Source: Avena insularis
Lineage: Eukaryota > Streptophyta > Magnoliopsida > Poales > Poaceae
DNA: 64,000 nucleotides
NCBI GenBank assembly: GCA_023614405.1
Contig: CM042697.1
Span: 471,244,792 to 471,308,791 of the forward strand
Reading direction: 5' to 3'
The translations under genes were made by a program, and so were the position numbers. This document shows, in pieces, positions 19,716 to 32,896 of the stretch (the first letter of the stretch is position 1; every line of letters begins with the position of its first letter). The notes below the pieces were generated by a model. That model ran no database searches, was not told the DNA's origin, and saw nothing but the letters and a program-made list of their open reading frames with translations.

Positions 19716-22700
19716 CTATGAAGGAGCTTGGCCAATCCGTAGATTATGCTGCCAACCATGCTGAGAGAAAAGATGTCTCGCGGTGTCCTCTAGCCTCGTG
19801 CACACCTCCGAAAAGAGGTCGTGATCCTCCAGGCGGTGAAGCTGCGACCAAACTCGGAGAGTTCCAGTACAATGATAGATCACCTGCAAGAGAGAGCAAT
19901 TTTTGTTATTAAAAACTTTGTCATTCCTACATAGACAAAGCGACCATATCAAGGCCATTGCTCCCACCCTGAGAAGAATCAAGTACTTGTACTCTATACC
20001 GTGTAACCAATTCCCAAAGATATTGGCAATACTAGTAGGGATATACACGCCAGAAGCTATCTGGATGACTGACCATATAGAACGAGCAAAGTTGCATTGG
20101 AAAAACAGGTGTTTAATTGTCTCATCTTGTGAACAAAAAACACATGTTTTACTACCATGCCAATTGCGCTTAATAAGATTATCTTTAGTAAGAATAACCC
20201 CTCGACGTAGATACCAAGCAAAGATTTTGTTTTTAAGTGGTATCTTCATCTTCCAGATTTTCTTATTGTCATAGACTGGCACGTCCGGTAGAATCAACGC
20301 TTTGTACATGGAAGCCACCGAGAATGTACCATTCTCATGTAGATTCCATCGGAATATATCTTTCCCAGAAGTTAAATGGATATTAGCCAAACGTTGAAGC
20401 AAGGCCTCCCAATTAATAAGTCTAGGGCCAAATAAAGTCCTCCTGAACGTCATGTTTGGGGGATTAGACCCCAACACATTGGCGAGTGTATCACCTTTAT
20501 GATGCACAATAGCATACAAAGCCGGATACTATTCTCGGAGGGAAGTATTACCTAGCCACTTATCCTCCCAAAACCGAATCTCTGATCCATCCCTAATCGA
20601 AAATGATCCATGTCTAAAGAAAAAATTCTTCGTAGCCATTAGTCCAGCCCAGAAGAGAATCACCAGGTTTCCAAAGAACCTGTGATACCGCTTTGGAGCC
20701 AACATATTTTCGTCTAAGTATTGTTTGCCAAATCCCGTCTTCAGTAAGTAATCTGAAGAGCCATTTGCCAAGTAGGGCTGTATTTTTGACCTCAAGGTCC
20801 TGAATACCAAGCCCCCCTTGGTCTTTCGGACTACAAACAACACTCCACTTAGCCAATCTATACTTCTTCTTTTCACTATCGCCCTGCCAAAAGAATCTTG
20901 ATCGAAAGAAATCCAATCTATTCAAGACTCCTTTCGGCAAGAGGAAGAAGGATAACATATACAACACCATGTTAGATAATACTGAATTTATGAGAACCAA
21001 CCTTCCTCCAATGGACAACAGTTTGCCTTTCCAACTACTTAAGCGTAACTGTAGTCTTTCCTCTACAATTTTCCATTCAACATTTGTAAGTCTTCGAAAA
21101 TGAATTGGAATACCCAAATACCTAATTGGAAATTGACCTTGATTGCATCCGAAAAGCTCGGCATACAAATGGGCATGTTCCTGAGCCTCACCAAAACAAA
21201 ACAATTCACTTTTATGAAAATTAATTTTTAGACCCAAAAGGTGCTCAAAAGCTGAAAGTATCAGTTTTAGATTTTTTGCGCTCTCCAAGTCATGTTCCAT
21301 AAAAAGGATTGTATCGTCGGCATATTGAAGAATAGATAATCCACCATCAACTAAGTGCGGAATCACTCCCTCAAACAAGCCATCATTTTTTGCACGCTCA
21401 ATCATAATAGCTAACATATCAACCACTATATTAAATAAAATGGGTAATAATGGATCGCCTTGCCGCAGGCCTTTCTTAGTCTGGAAGTAGTGGCCTATAT
21501 CATCATTGACTTTAATTGCCACACTGCCGCCAGACACAAAGGAATGGATGAGAGCACGCCACTCCGGAGAAAAACCTTTCATCCTGAGTGTTTGCTGAAG
21601 GAAAGACCACTTAACTTTATCGTAGGCCTTTTCAAAATCAATTTTTAGAATTACCCCATTCAATTTCTTGCTATGTAGTTCATGGACTGTTTCATGCAAA
21701 ATAGCGACTCCGTCTAGGATATTTCTACCTTGCATGAAAGCGGTCTGAGATGGACGAACTACGCGATCAGCCATCGTGTTAAGTCTGATTGTGGTTACCT
21801 TAGTGAATATTTTAAAACTAACATTAAAAAGACAGATAGGCCGGTATTGCTGGATCCTCTCTGCTTCACTAATCTTAGGTAATAAAATAATCTCACCAAA
21901 ATTCAGACGAAACAACTCAATTTGTCGAGAGTGTAGAGAACTGAACAATTCGAGAAGGTCCACTTTTATAACTTCCTAGAAATTTTGATAAAATTCCGCA
22001 GGAAAGCCATCCGGACCAGGTGCCTTGTTATGTTCCATTTGAAAAACTGCATTCTTAACTTCATCCTTAGAATAAGGAGCAGTCAGTAAGTCGTTTTTCT
22101 CAACAGAAACCTGGGGAATATCATCTATGCGGGTCTCATCCATATTGAAGTTTTCTTCATCGGGGGACCCGAACAAACCCTTATAATAATTCGTAATGTA
22201 AGATTTAAGATTCTCATGGCCTTCAATAGTTCCTTCATCTTGGACAAGTGAGTGAATTAGTTTCTTCCGGTGTCTACCATTGGCAACACTATAAAAGTAT
22301 CTTGTATTCGTGTCACCTTCCATAATGAATTGACTTTTAGACCTTTGATACCATTTGATTTCCTCCTCTCGCAAAAGTCGAGCTATTTGTGCATTCGATT
22401 GGCTCTTCAACTCAATCTCTTGCGGTAATAGAGGACGAACTTCCGCTAGTGCTTCGAGGTTATCAATGATATTTGAAAGTCTTAACTTTTCTTTTTTAAG
22501 AATCCCTGCTGTGTGCCTTGCCCAACCACCTAGGTGTTTACGAATAGATCATATTTTGTTATTCCACCTTTCGATTGGAGTTCGACCAACGGCAGGACGC
22601 TCCCATACCAACTTAACCATGTCATGGAAACCATCCCTATGTAACCATCCGAGTTCAAACTTGAACCGTCGATTACATTGAGGTCTCAACGACCCAGTAG

Positions 22701-23397
22701 TCAAAAGAATTGGAGCATGATCCGAAAGAGCTTCAATACGTTCAAGATCTCGTACTGAGACCATTGGGTATTTATCTTCCCAATTTGAGTCCATGAGTAC
22801 TCGATCTAGTTTTTCATATGTAGGCTCCGAAAGATTATTTGCCCAGGTGAATTGTCTGCCAATCATTGAGACCTCTCTTAAATCCAAACTGTCAATGACA
22901 GCATTGAATAAGAAGGGCCAATGATCGTCAAACCGGCCTTTGCTCTTCTCAAAAGGAAATCTAAGCAAATTGAAATCCCCACCAATGATAATTGGATAAG
23001 GGTTATCTTTTGCTAAGTTAACCATCTCGCGAAGAAAATCAGCTTTAAACTCCTCCTGTGCCGCACCATAGACAGCCACAAGACTCCATATGAAATTGTC
23101 GGATTTGTTACAGATATGGAGTTTCACGTGAAAATCTCCATCCGAGCAAGCCAACACATCCATAGTACAAGTCTTGATGCCGATCAAGATGCCACCAGAA
23201 CGTCCACGAGGTGGACGAGAGTGCCACACAAAGTCAGCACCGCCTGAAAGGCGGTTAAGAAAGCTTTGTGTGAAATCTCGTCTACCCGTTTCAGAAATAG
23301 CAAGAAAATCTAAATTATGATCCCGAATGCAGTCAGCAAAAAACAGATGTTTAGCCAAGTCACCAAGACCTCTGCTATTTGAAAACATGCCATTCAT
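19716..23397 (-). pseudogene. LINE ORF2: endonuclease-reverse transcriptase
   Basis: ATG at 23397. Order: an endonuclease/exonuclease/phosphatase domain (NSRGLGD, ISETG, GGDFN, LSDHAPI), a linker with FIMEGDTNTRYFYSVANGR and HNKAPGPDGFPAEFY, reverse transcriptase (ILPKISEAERIQQYRPI, KIDFEKAYDKV, GLRQGDPL, YADD near 21325), then zf-RVT (ILTKDNLIKRNWHGSKTCVFC). The protein would nick target DNA and copy LINE RNA. Lesions: in-frame TGA near 22549, TAG near 21976, a frameshift near 20630-20680 and TAG near 20529. The same frame continues across each stop, so decay is recent to moderate. ORF2 start and ORF1 stop overlap as ATGA (23397-23394). Confidence 0.9.
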
Positions 23398-24248
23398 CGG
23401 GAAACTATGGTACCAGGTAAAACTTTTGCCCGTTTCTTAGGCTTTTTACCTTTCCTACTATAAAAAGATCCAGATTTCCGGCCCGAAGCTTTTAGTTCAT
23501 ATAATGAACTTAGCTTAGCCTCATCCATGATCACATCCGACACCTCCCCAATTAATTGCGAGAGAAGCTGACCATCTGATGTGGCAATCGCTTCCTCGTC
23601 GTCATCATAGGTGGTGCCAGAAAATACCGAGTCTTTAGAAATAACCGTTAGACGGTCAACTTCCATCCGTCTCAAGGCATTAGAAGAAAATGAAATTTCC
23701 TTATCATTACTACCAATAGTGACTCCTACACTAGAAAGCTTAGAGGAAATCATTGGTGTTGAAAAAGATAGAAAGGATTTAGATTTGGAGGGCGAAAATA
23801 TACCTGAGTAGTCGAGGTTGAGCTTCTCTTTCCTACGCATGGCTCGTTGCATGGAATCCTCATCGGTCTCTGATGCACCAACCACGCCAGCCCCATATCT
23901 CCTACTTCGCCTAGTTGGCGTGACAAAGTCCGCTTTCAAAACGGAGTCAGTCGGAGAAGATGGCGGTGTAGACTCGTGGGCGTCCGGTGTAGGAACCAAC
24001 AGAGAAGCCTCCGTAGACACCGGAAACAGAGGGGTTGATGGTGGTGAAGGAACCCCTCCGTCCCCGGCCACTGGCGAAGCAGTAGCAACAAGCGGCCCAC
24101 CTGGGTGCAGGTCGAAGACGTCGCTGGGCATTGCCAGGACAACGCCTGGGTGAGTTCGCCCCAACATATTGGCCCGTCCTCTCGCAGGGGCAGCTGTCGG
24201 CCTACCGAGCACCGGTGCCACCGCAACAGGCAACGTCTGCTGCTGAAC

Positions 24249-25962
24249 TGTTGGAATTATGACCTAGAGGCAATAATAAAGATGTTATTATTATAATTCT
24301 TGTTCATGATAATGTTTATATTCCATGCTAGAATTGTATTAAGCGGAAACTTTAATACTTGTGTGGTTTGTGAACAACACCGTGTCCCTAGTACGCCTCT
24401 ATGGACTAGCTCATTGATTAATGATGGTTAAGGTTTCCTAACCATAGACATGAGTTGTCAATTGATAATGAGATCATATCATTGGGAGAATGATGTGATG
24501 GACAGACCCAAACTAAGCGAAGCAATTAGATCGTGTCATCGTGTTCGTCTTTGCGAAGCTTTTCTTATGTCAAATATTGTATTCCTTAGACCATGAGATA
24601 ATACAACCCCCTGGTATCGGAAGAAAGCTTTGAGGTCATCAAACGTCATCCTATGAGAGGGTGATCATAAAGGTGTCTCTCAGGTGATCGGAAAGTATCT
24701 GTTGGGTTGTATGTATCGAGATGGGATTATCCCTCCCAAGTCGGAGAGATATACTTGGGCCCACTCGGTGTCGATATCAACACCGCTTGCAAGCATGTGG
24801 TTAAGGAGTTAATCACAAAGTGATATCGGATTACGGAACGAGTAAAGTACTTGCTGTGGACGAGATTGAACTAGGTATGACGGTACCGACGATCGAATCT
24901 CGGGCAAGTAAAATATCGCGAGACGAAGGGAATATATATATGGGATTGATTGAATCCTGGCATCGTGGTTCATCCGATATGATCATAGATGAATGTGTGG
25001 GAGTCAATATGGGTTTCCAGACCCCGCTGTTGATTATTGATAGAAGATCATGTCCGCATATTCTCGAACCCGCAGGGTCACACTTAACGTGTCTCGACGC
25101 TAGGATAGATTGGATATTTGGTTTATGACTTTTTGTTCGGAGTCTCGGATGGGATCCGGGACATCACGAGAGGTTCCGGAATGGTCCGGAGAATAAGATT
25201 CATATAAGGCAGTGCAGTTTTTGGAGTTCGGAATTGTTCCGGGTTAATCGGTATTGTACCGGAAGCTTCTAGAACCTTCCGGAAGGGGACCAACGTGGCC
25301 CCACCTTCTGGGAGGGGGCTTGGGCCTATGAGGGAGTGCCCTGGCCGCATTGGTCCAGGGGCACAAGGCCCCATAGGGCCCAACCGTCCAGCTAGGGTAA
25401 AACCCTAGATAGACCTTCTAGAAGGGGGGGTTCCTTGCCCCCCACTCCTCCTCCTTTGGCCGCCGGCCTAGGGCTTGGGGGAGGGGTTAGGGCTGCACCA
25501 ACCCCTCTATATATAGAGGGCCGGGGGCGCACCACCCCCCCACACCTTCCCCTCCAACCCTAGCCGCCCTGCTGCCCTCCTCTCTCCCTCCCGACTGCTT
25601 GTAGGCGAAGCCCTGCTGCAGAAATTCTCCACCAATTGCACCGCTCCATCGCGTTGTAGATCCAACCCATCTCTCCACCATACTTGCTGGACCAAGGAAG
25701 GAGGAGACGTCGAGGTGCTGCACGTGTGCATCTCACGGAGGCATCGCCACTTGTGGTGCTAGATCGGATCGGATCGCGAGGAGGAGAAGCGAGTACGACT
25801 ACATCACCCACGCTCGATTTAACGTTCACTGCTTGTAATCTTCAAGGGTATGAAGATCTAATCCAATCTCTCTCGTTGTTTGCATCTCCTAGATTAGATC
25901 TTGGCTTTCCCTCTGTTCGCATCCATAGAAAATTTTGATTTACTATGCCGCGAAACTCTTCA
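24249..25962 (+). repeat. 5' LTR of the copia element
   Basis: Starts TG and ends CA, 1,714 bp. It contains a TATA-like palindrome ctatatatag at 25507-25516, the likely core promoter of the element, preceded by a C/G-rich stretch. It pairs with 31174-32896. Confidence 0.95.
25507..25516 (+). promoter_or_regulatory. LTR TATA box candidate
   Basis: ctatatatag lies within the perfect palindrome cctctatatatagagg, in the LTR ~455 bp before its end. The same motif is at 32441-32451 in the 3' LTR. The position suits the U3/R boundary of Angela-type LTRs. Confidence 0.5.
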
Positions 25963-25963
25963 G

Positions 25964-25975
25964 TGGTATCAGAGC
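25964..25975 (+). other. Primer-binding site (initiator Met tRNA)
   Basis: tggtatcagagc, one base after the LTR end, is complementary to the 3' end of initiator methionine tRNA, the standard primer of plant copia elements. Confidence 0.9.
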
Positions 25976-27174
25976 TAGATCTATGCGTAGATGTGATTCA
26001 CGAGTAGAACGCAACATGGTTGTTGCGGGCGTTGATGTTTTGTGTTGCAAGCCTCTTGTTTGTGTTCTTCTTATGACGCGGGATAGTGAGATTGAAGCGG
26101 TCCAGGCCAACCTTACGCGGCGTCGTTCGCGAGACCGGCTCCGCACTTGACGTGTGGCTTGTTCCACACATGCGGCTGGTGGATGCCTGTTTCTCTCACT
26201 ATAATTGTCATGGGATTTACACCGGAGTTTGGCAACCATAATATCACCGTTGTGGCTTTCCGTAGGTAAGAATCGTTCTTAGCATCTACTCCCATAAGCC
26301 ACGTAAAACATGCAACAACAAAGTAGAGGCGTCTAACTTGTTTTTTGCAGGGAGTGTTTTCTGTGATATGGTATGGCCCAAGATGTGATGTGTAAAATGT
26401 TTGCGATGATCATGTTTTTTAATGTTTCACGACTTGCATGTCGATGAGTACACAACCGGTAGGAGCCATATGGTTGTCTTTATAATTGTGTATGACCTGC
26501 GAGTCAACTTCTTATACGCCATGTAATAGCTTTACTTTATCGCTAAGTAGTTAGCAATAGTTGTAGTTGCTATTCGTGGTGGAGGCAATCATGGTGGAGT
26601 GATGGAGATCATGCCGGCACGCACAAGATGGAGATCATTGCGCGAAGATTGGCTATACCATGTCACATAAAGTTATATGCATGTGATGTTTATCCTTTTA
26701 TGTATCTTATTATGCTTAGATCGCGACGGTATCATTATAAGATGATTCCTCACTTAAAGATCAAGATAAAAACTGTGTTCTCCCCAAGTATGCACCGTTG
26801 TGAAAGTTCGTCGTGTCCAAGCATCACGTGATGATCGGGTGCTATAGACTCTACGCTCACATACAACGGTGCACACGCGGAAATACTTGGGTCTAACTTG
26901 ACGAGCCTAGCATGTACAGACATGGCCTCGGAACACATGAACCGAAAGGTTAAGCATGAGTCATATGAATGATATGATCGACACTTCGTTGTCCACCATT
27001 GAAACCACATCTCTTCTTGTGAAGATCGGATTAGGTGTGGTGAATTTGGATCGTGTTCACTAAACAACTTGAGGGATGTTGAATTTAGTGGGAGTTCATC
27101 TAGTAATTTGATTAAAAGTTGAACTAGTTATCATGAACATAGTCTAATTTGTACCTGCAAATATTGTAGATCAC

Positions 27175-27974
27175 ATGGCTAAGTCCAACTTCAACTTCAA
27201 CGTTTTTGCTGAGAAAGAAAAGCTTAAGAACAATGGGTCTAACTTCACCAACTAGTTCCGCAATCTGAGAATCATTCTCTCTGGCGGTCAAAAGGACTAT
27301 GTCCTTGAGAAAGCGTTAGGTAACCCCCTGCTGCAACTGCGTCGGCTGATGAGAAAGCTGTCTATCAGTCGCGCAAGGATGATTATGGTGTGATTAAGAG
27401 CACCATGTTGTTTGCTATGGAATCGGACCTTCAAAATCGTTTTGAAGGCTATCCCGGGCCCTTTGAGATTCTTGAGGAACTGAAAACCATGTTTCAGACT
27501 CAGGCCCGTTCTGAGAGATATGAGATCTCTGAGAGATTCTTTAACTGGAAGATGGAGGAAGGGAGTTCCGTTAGTGAGCACGCCATCAAGATGTCGGGCT
27601 ACACTCAACGCCTTGAGCAACTGGACTGCAAGATTTCAGAGGAGCTCAAGATTGACAGGGTTCTGCAATCACTCCCTCCCAGCTACAAAAGTTTTGTAGT
27701 GACTCATAATCAGATTGGTTCCACTGATACGATCACCGAGCTCTTCGCAAAGCTGAAGGCTGCGGAGGTGGACATGAAAAAGGATAATCATGTGTTGATG
27801 GTCAACAAGCCCTCCTTTAAGAAAGGTAAAGGTGCAAAGAAGCCCTTCAAGAAAGGCGGCGGCAAGCGCATTGCCCCTGCTGAGAAGAAGCTCAGGTCTG
27901 GTCCAAAGCCGGACACTGAGTGCTTCTATTGCAAGGACAAGGGTCATCGAAGCATAACTTGTCCAAGTACTTAG
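27175..27974 (+). pseudogene. Copia gag (capsid) with zinc knuckle
   Basis: ATG at 27175 begins MAKSNFNFNVF, followed by EKLKNNGSNFTN and an in-frame TAG at ~27253 where relatives have Trp. A further frameshift lies near 27330. From 27390 the frame is open through FNWKMEEGSSVSEHAIKM, IDRVLQSLPPSYKSFV and an intact CCHC zinc knuckle CFYCKDKGHRSITC. It ends at 27974 because one A is missing near 27965; relatives read on into pol. Confidence 0.9.
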
Positions 27975-30900
27975 CGGACAAAAAGGCTGGCACCATCAAA
28001 GGTATATTTGATATACATGTTATTGATGTTTTCCTTACTAGCCCTCGTTGTAGTGCCTGGGTATTTGATACTGGTTCAGTTGCTAATATTTGTAACTCGA
28101 AACAAGAGCTATGGAATAGACGGCGGCTTGCGAGGGATGAGGTGACAATGCGCGTTGGCAACGGATCAAGAGTTGATGTGATGGCCGTTGGCACGCTCTC
28201 CTTAGTTTTACCTTCGGGATTAGTTTTAAACCTTAATAAATGTTATTATGTGCCTGCGTTGAGCATGAACATTATTTTTGGATCGTTTTTATTGCAAGAC
28301 GGTTATTCATTTAAATCGGAGAATAATGGTTGTTCTATTTATATGAGTAACATCTTTTATGGTCATGCACCTGCTATGAATGGTTTATTTCTTCTAAATC
28401 TCGAAAGGGATGAAACACACATCCATAACATTGAGGCTAAGAGATGCAAAGTAGATAGTGATAATACTACTTATTTGTGGCACTGTCGTCTAGGTCATAT
28501 TGGTGTAAAGCGCATGAATAAACTCCATTCTGATGGACTTTTGGAGTCTCTTGATTTTGAATCATTTGACACATGCGAACCATGCCTCATGGGCAAGATG
28601 ATCAAAACCCCGTTCTCCGGAATGATGGAGCGAGCAACGGACTTGTTGGAAATCATACATACCGATGTGTGCGGACCGATGAGTGTTTCGACGCGCGGTG
28701 GATATCGCTATTTTCTCACTTTTACCGATGACTTAAGTAGATATGGGTATATCTATTTAATGAAACATAAATCTGAAACATTTGAAAAGTTCAAGGAATT
28801 TCAGAATCAAGTGGAGAACCATCGTAACAGAAAGATTAAGTTTCTACGATCCGATCGTGGGGGCGAATATTTGAGTTATGATTTTCTCACGCATCTTAAA
28901 GCAAGCGGAATTGTTTCGCAACTCACGCCACCCGGAACACCACAGCGCAATGGTGTGTCTGAACGCTGGAATCGAACTTTATTAGATATGGTCCGATCGA
29001 TGATGTCTCTTACTGATTTGCCGTTATCATTTTGGGGTTATGCATTAGAAACCACTGCATTCACTTTAAATAGGGCACCATCTAAATCCGTTGAGACGAC
29101 ACCGTATGAACTGTGGTTTGGTGCTAAACCTAAGTTGTCGTTTCTTAAAGTTTGGGGATGCGAAGCTTATATCAAGAAGTTGATGCCAGACAAGCTCGAA
29201 CCCAAAGCGGAGAAATGCGTCTTCATAGGATACCCTAAGGAAACTATTGGGTATACCTTCTATCATAGAACCGAAGGCAAAGTGTTTGTCGCAAAGAACG
29301 GTTCCTTTCTTGAGAAGGAGTTTCTCTCGAAAGAAGTGAGTGGGAGGAAAGTAGAGCTAGACGAGGTTGTTGAACCTTCTCTTGAATTGGAGAGTAGCGC
29401 AACACCTGAAATTGTTCCAGTGCCGCCTGCACCAATAATAGAGGAAGCTAATGATAAGGATCATGAAGCTTCGGACGATGCTGCTACTGAACGTCATAGG
29501 TCGACAAGGTTGCGTGCCCCTCCTGAGTGGTACGGCAACCCTGTCTTAACTGTCTTCTTAGTAGATGATAGTGAGCCTGCGAACTATGAGGAAGCGATGA
29601 TGAGCCCAGACTCTGAGAAATGGCTAGAGGCCATGAAATCCGAATTGGGATCCATGAGCGAAAACCAAGTATGGACTTTGGTGGACCCTCCTAGCGACCG
29701 AAAGGCCGTTGAGTGCAAATGGATTTTCAAGAAGAAAACGGACGCGGATGGTAATGTTACCGTCTATAAAGCACGACTTGTCGCGAAAGGTTTTCGACAA
29801 GTTCAAGGTGTTGACTACGATGAGACTTTCTCTCCCGTAGCAATGTTTAAGTCCATTCGGATTTTATTAGCAATTGCTGCGTTTCATGATTATGAAATAT
29901 GGCAGATGGATGTCAAGACTGCTTTCCTCAATGGCAACATTGATGAAGAGTTGTATATGATGCAACCCGAAGGTTTTGTCGATCCTAAGGATGCTGATAA
30001 AGTATGCAAACTTCAGCGTTCCATTTATGGTGAAGCAAGCATCTCGGAGTTGGAACCTTCGTTTTGATCAAGTGATCAAGAGCTTTGGATTTGTTCCAAA
30101 TTGCTACGAAGCTTGTATCTACAAGAAAGTGAGTGGGAGCTCGGTGACATTTCTGGTACTATATGTGGATGACATATTGATTATTGGAAATGACATTAAC
30201 ATGCTTAACGATGTGAAGAGTTATTTGAACAAGTGTTTTTCAATGAAAGACCTAGGTGAAGCTGCTTATATATTGGGCATCAAAATCTATAGAGATAGAC
30301 AAAGACGCCTGATAGCTTTAAGCCAGAGTACATACCTAGACAAAGTTACGAAAAGGTTCGAATGGATAAGGCAAAGAAAGGTTCATTGCCTATGTTGTCG
30401 GTAAGATATTGAGTAAGGCTCGATGTCCATACGGTAAATGATAGGGAAGCTATGAGCAAAGTGCCTTATGCCTCGCCATAGGTTCTATCATGTATGCCAT
30501 GTTTGTGTACTAGACGGATGTGTCCAATGCTCTTAGTTTGACGAGCAGATACCAAAGTGATCCAGGAGTGGAACACTGGACAGCCGTGAAGAACATCCTA
30601 AAGTACCTAAATAGGACTAAAGAAATGTTCTTAGTCTATGGGGGTGATGAACAGCTCGTCGTAAAAGGTTACGTTGATGCTAGTTTCGACACCGACAAGG
30701 ATGATTCTAAATCTCAGACAGGATACGTGTATATTTTGAATGGAGGAGCTGTGAGCTGGAGAAGCTGCAAGCAAAGCGTGATCGCGGGATCTGATGAGAA
30801 GCGGAATACATGGCTGCTACAGAAGCGTCAAGTGAAGGAGTTTGGATCAGAAACTTCATCACTGAGCTTGGCGTGGTTCCAAGTGCATTGGACCCACTGG

Positions 30901-31145
30901 AGATATTGTGTGACGACACTGGCGCCATAGCACTTGCTAAGGAACCAAGATATCATCCAAAGACCAAGCATATCAACCGCAAGTTTCATATAATCCGAGA
31001 TTATATAGAAGATGGAGATCTGAAGATTAGCAAAGTACATACAGATCTGAATGTCGTAGATCCATTGACTAAACCTCTTCCACGTGTAAAACATGATCAA
31101 CACCTCAGTGCCATGGGTGTGAGATTGTTGCCAAATGTAAACTAG
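27920..31145 (+). pseudogene. Copia pol: protease, integrase, RT, RNase H
   Basis: Open to 30067. Protease FDTGSVANIC; integrase zinc motif HCRLGHIG..CEPCLMGK; catalytic D in IHTDVCGPM, D in FLRSDRGGEY and E in NGVSERWNRT; RT blocks VYKARLVAKGF and QMDVKTAFLNG. A ~2-bp loss at ~30030 (after SIYG) shifts frame. RT continues with LYVDDILIIGND and shifts again near 30355. RNase H remnants follow in changing frames at 30520-30930 and 30810-31145 (DDTGAIALAKEP, DPLTKPLPR). The first half looks well kept and the last third is heavily damaged. Confidence 0.9.
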
Positions 31146-31173
31146 ATTATTGACTCTAGTGCAAGTGGGAGAC

Positions 31174-32896
31174 TGTTGGAATTATGCCCTAGAGGCAATA
31201 ATAAAGATGTTATTATTATAATTCTTGTTCATGATAATGTTTATATTCCATGCTAGAATTGTATTAAGCGGAAACTTTAATACTTGTGTGGTTTGTGAAC
31301 AACACCGTGTCCCTAGTACGCCTCTATGGACTAGCTCATTGATTAATGATGGTTAAGGTTTCCTAACCATAGACATGAGTTGTCAATTGATAATGGGATC
31401 ATATCATTGGGAGAATGATGTGATGGACAAACCCAAACTAAGCGAAGCAATTAGATCGTGTCATCGTGTTCGTCTTTGCGAAGCTTTTCTTATGTCAAAT
31501 ATTGTATTCCTTAGACCATGAGATAATACAACTCCCTGGTATCGGAAGAAAGCTTTGAGGTCATCAAACGTCATCCTATGAGAGGGTGATCATAAAGGTG
31601 TCTCTCAGGTGATCGGAAAGTATCTGTTGGGTTGTATGTATCGAGATGGGATTTGTCCCTCCCAAGTCGGAGAGATATGCTTCAGGCCCACTCGGTAATC
31701 GATATCAACACCGCTTGCAAGCATGTGGTTAAGGAGTTAATCACAAAGTGATATCGGATTATGGAACGAGTAAAGTACTTGTTGTGAACGAGATTGAACT
31801 AGGTATGACGGTCAAGCGATCGAATCTCGGGCAAGTAAAATATTGCGAGACGAAGGGAATATATATATGGGATTGATTGAATCCTGGCATCGTGGTTCAT
31901 CCGATATGATCATCGATGAATGTGTGGGAGTCAATATGGGTTTCCAGACCTCGCTGTTGATTATTGATAGAAGATCATGTCCGCATATTCTCGAACCCGC
32001 AGGGTCACACACTTAACGTGTCTCGACGCTAGGATAGATTGGATATTTGGTTTATGACTTTTTGTTCAGAGTCTCGGATGGGATCCGGGACATCACGAGA
32101 GGTTCCAGAATGGTCCGGAGAATAAGATTCATATAAGGCAGTGCAGTTTTTGGAGTTCGGAATTGTTCCGGGTTAATCGGTATTGTACCGGAAGCTTCTA
32201 GAACCTTCCAAAAGGGAACCAACGTGGCCCCACCTTTCGGGAGGGGGCTTGCGCCTATGAGGGAGTGCCCTGGCCGCATTGGGACAGGGGCACAAGGCCC
32301 CATAGGGCCCAACCGGCCAGCTAGGGTAAAACCCTAGATAGACCTTCAAGAAGGGGGGGGGGGGTTTCCTTGCCCCCCACTCCTCCTCCTTTGGCCGCCG
32401 GCCTAGGGCTTGGGGGAGGGGTTAGGGCTGCACCCACCCCTCTATATATAGAGGGATGGGGGCACACCACCCCCCCACACCTTCCCCTCCAACCCTAGCT
32501 GCCCTGCTGCCCTCCTCTCTCCCTCCCGACTGCTTGTAGGCGAAGCCCTGCTGCAGAAATTCTCCACCAATTGCACCGCGCCGTCGCGTTGTAGATCCAA
32601 CCCATCTCTCCACCATACTTGCTGGACCAAGGAAGGAGGAGACGTCAAGGTGCTGCACGTGTGCATCTCACGGAGGCATCTCCACTTGTGGTGCTAGATC
32701 GGATCGGATCGCGAGGAGGAGAAGCGAGTACGACTACATCACTCACGTTCCGATTTAACGTTCATTGGCGAATCTTCAAGGGTATGAAGATCTAATCCAA
32801 TCTCTCTCGTTGTTTGCATCTCCTAGATTAGATCTTGGCTTTCTCTCTGTCCGCATCCGTAGAAAATTTTGATTTACTATGCCGCGAAACCCTTCA
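31174..32896 (+). repeat. 3' LTR of the copia element
   Basis: 1,723 bp, begins tgttggaattatgccctag and ends cccttca. It differs from the 5' LTR by scattered substitutions and small indels, including a longer G-run near 32353. Confidence 0.95.

Larger units (their letters stand above)
24249..32896 (+). mobile_element. Angela/BARE-like copia LTR retrotransposon, 8,648 bp
   Basis: TSD tgaac at 24244-24248 and 32897-32901. The LTRs are 1,714 and 1,723 bp, start tgttggaattatg and end cgcgaaac-cttca. The PBS lies at 25964, and a polypurine tract aagtgggagac precedes the 3' LTR. Internal gag-pol is in copia order (protease, integrase, RT, RNase H) and broken by several indels. LTRs look roughly 97% alike by eye over the first 500 bp. 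It is inserted in LINE ORF1 and is therefore younger than that LINE. Confidence 0.95.
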
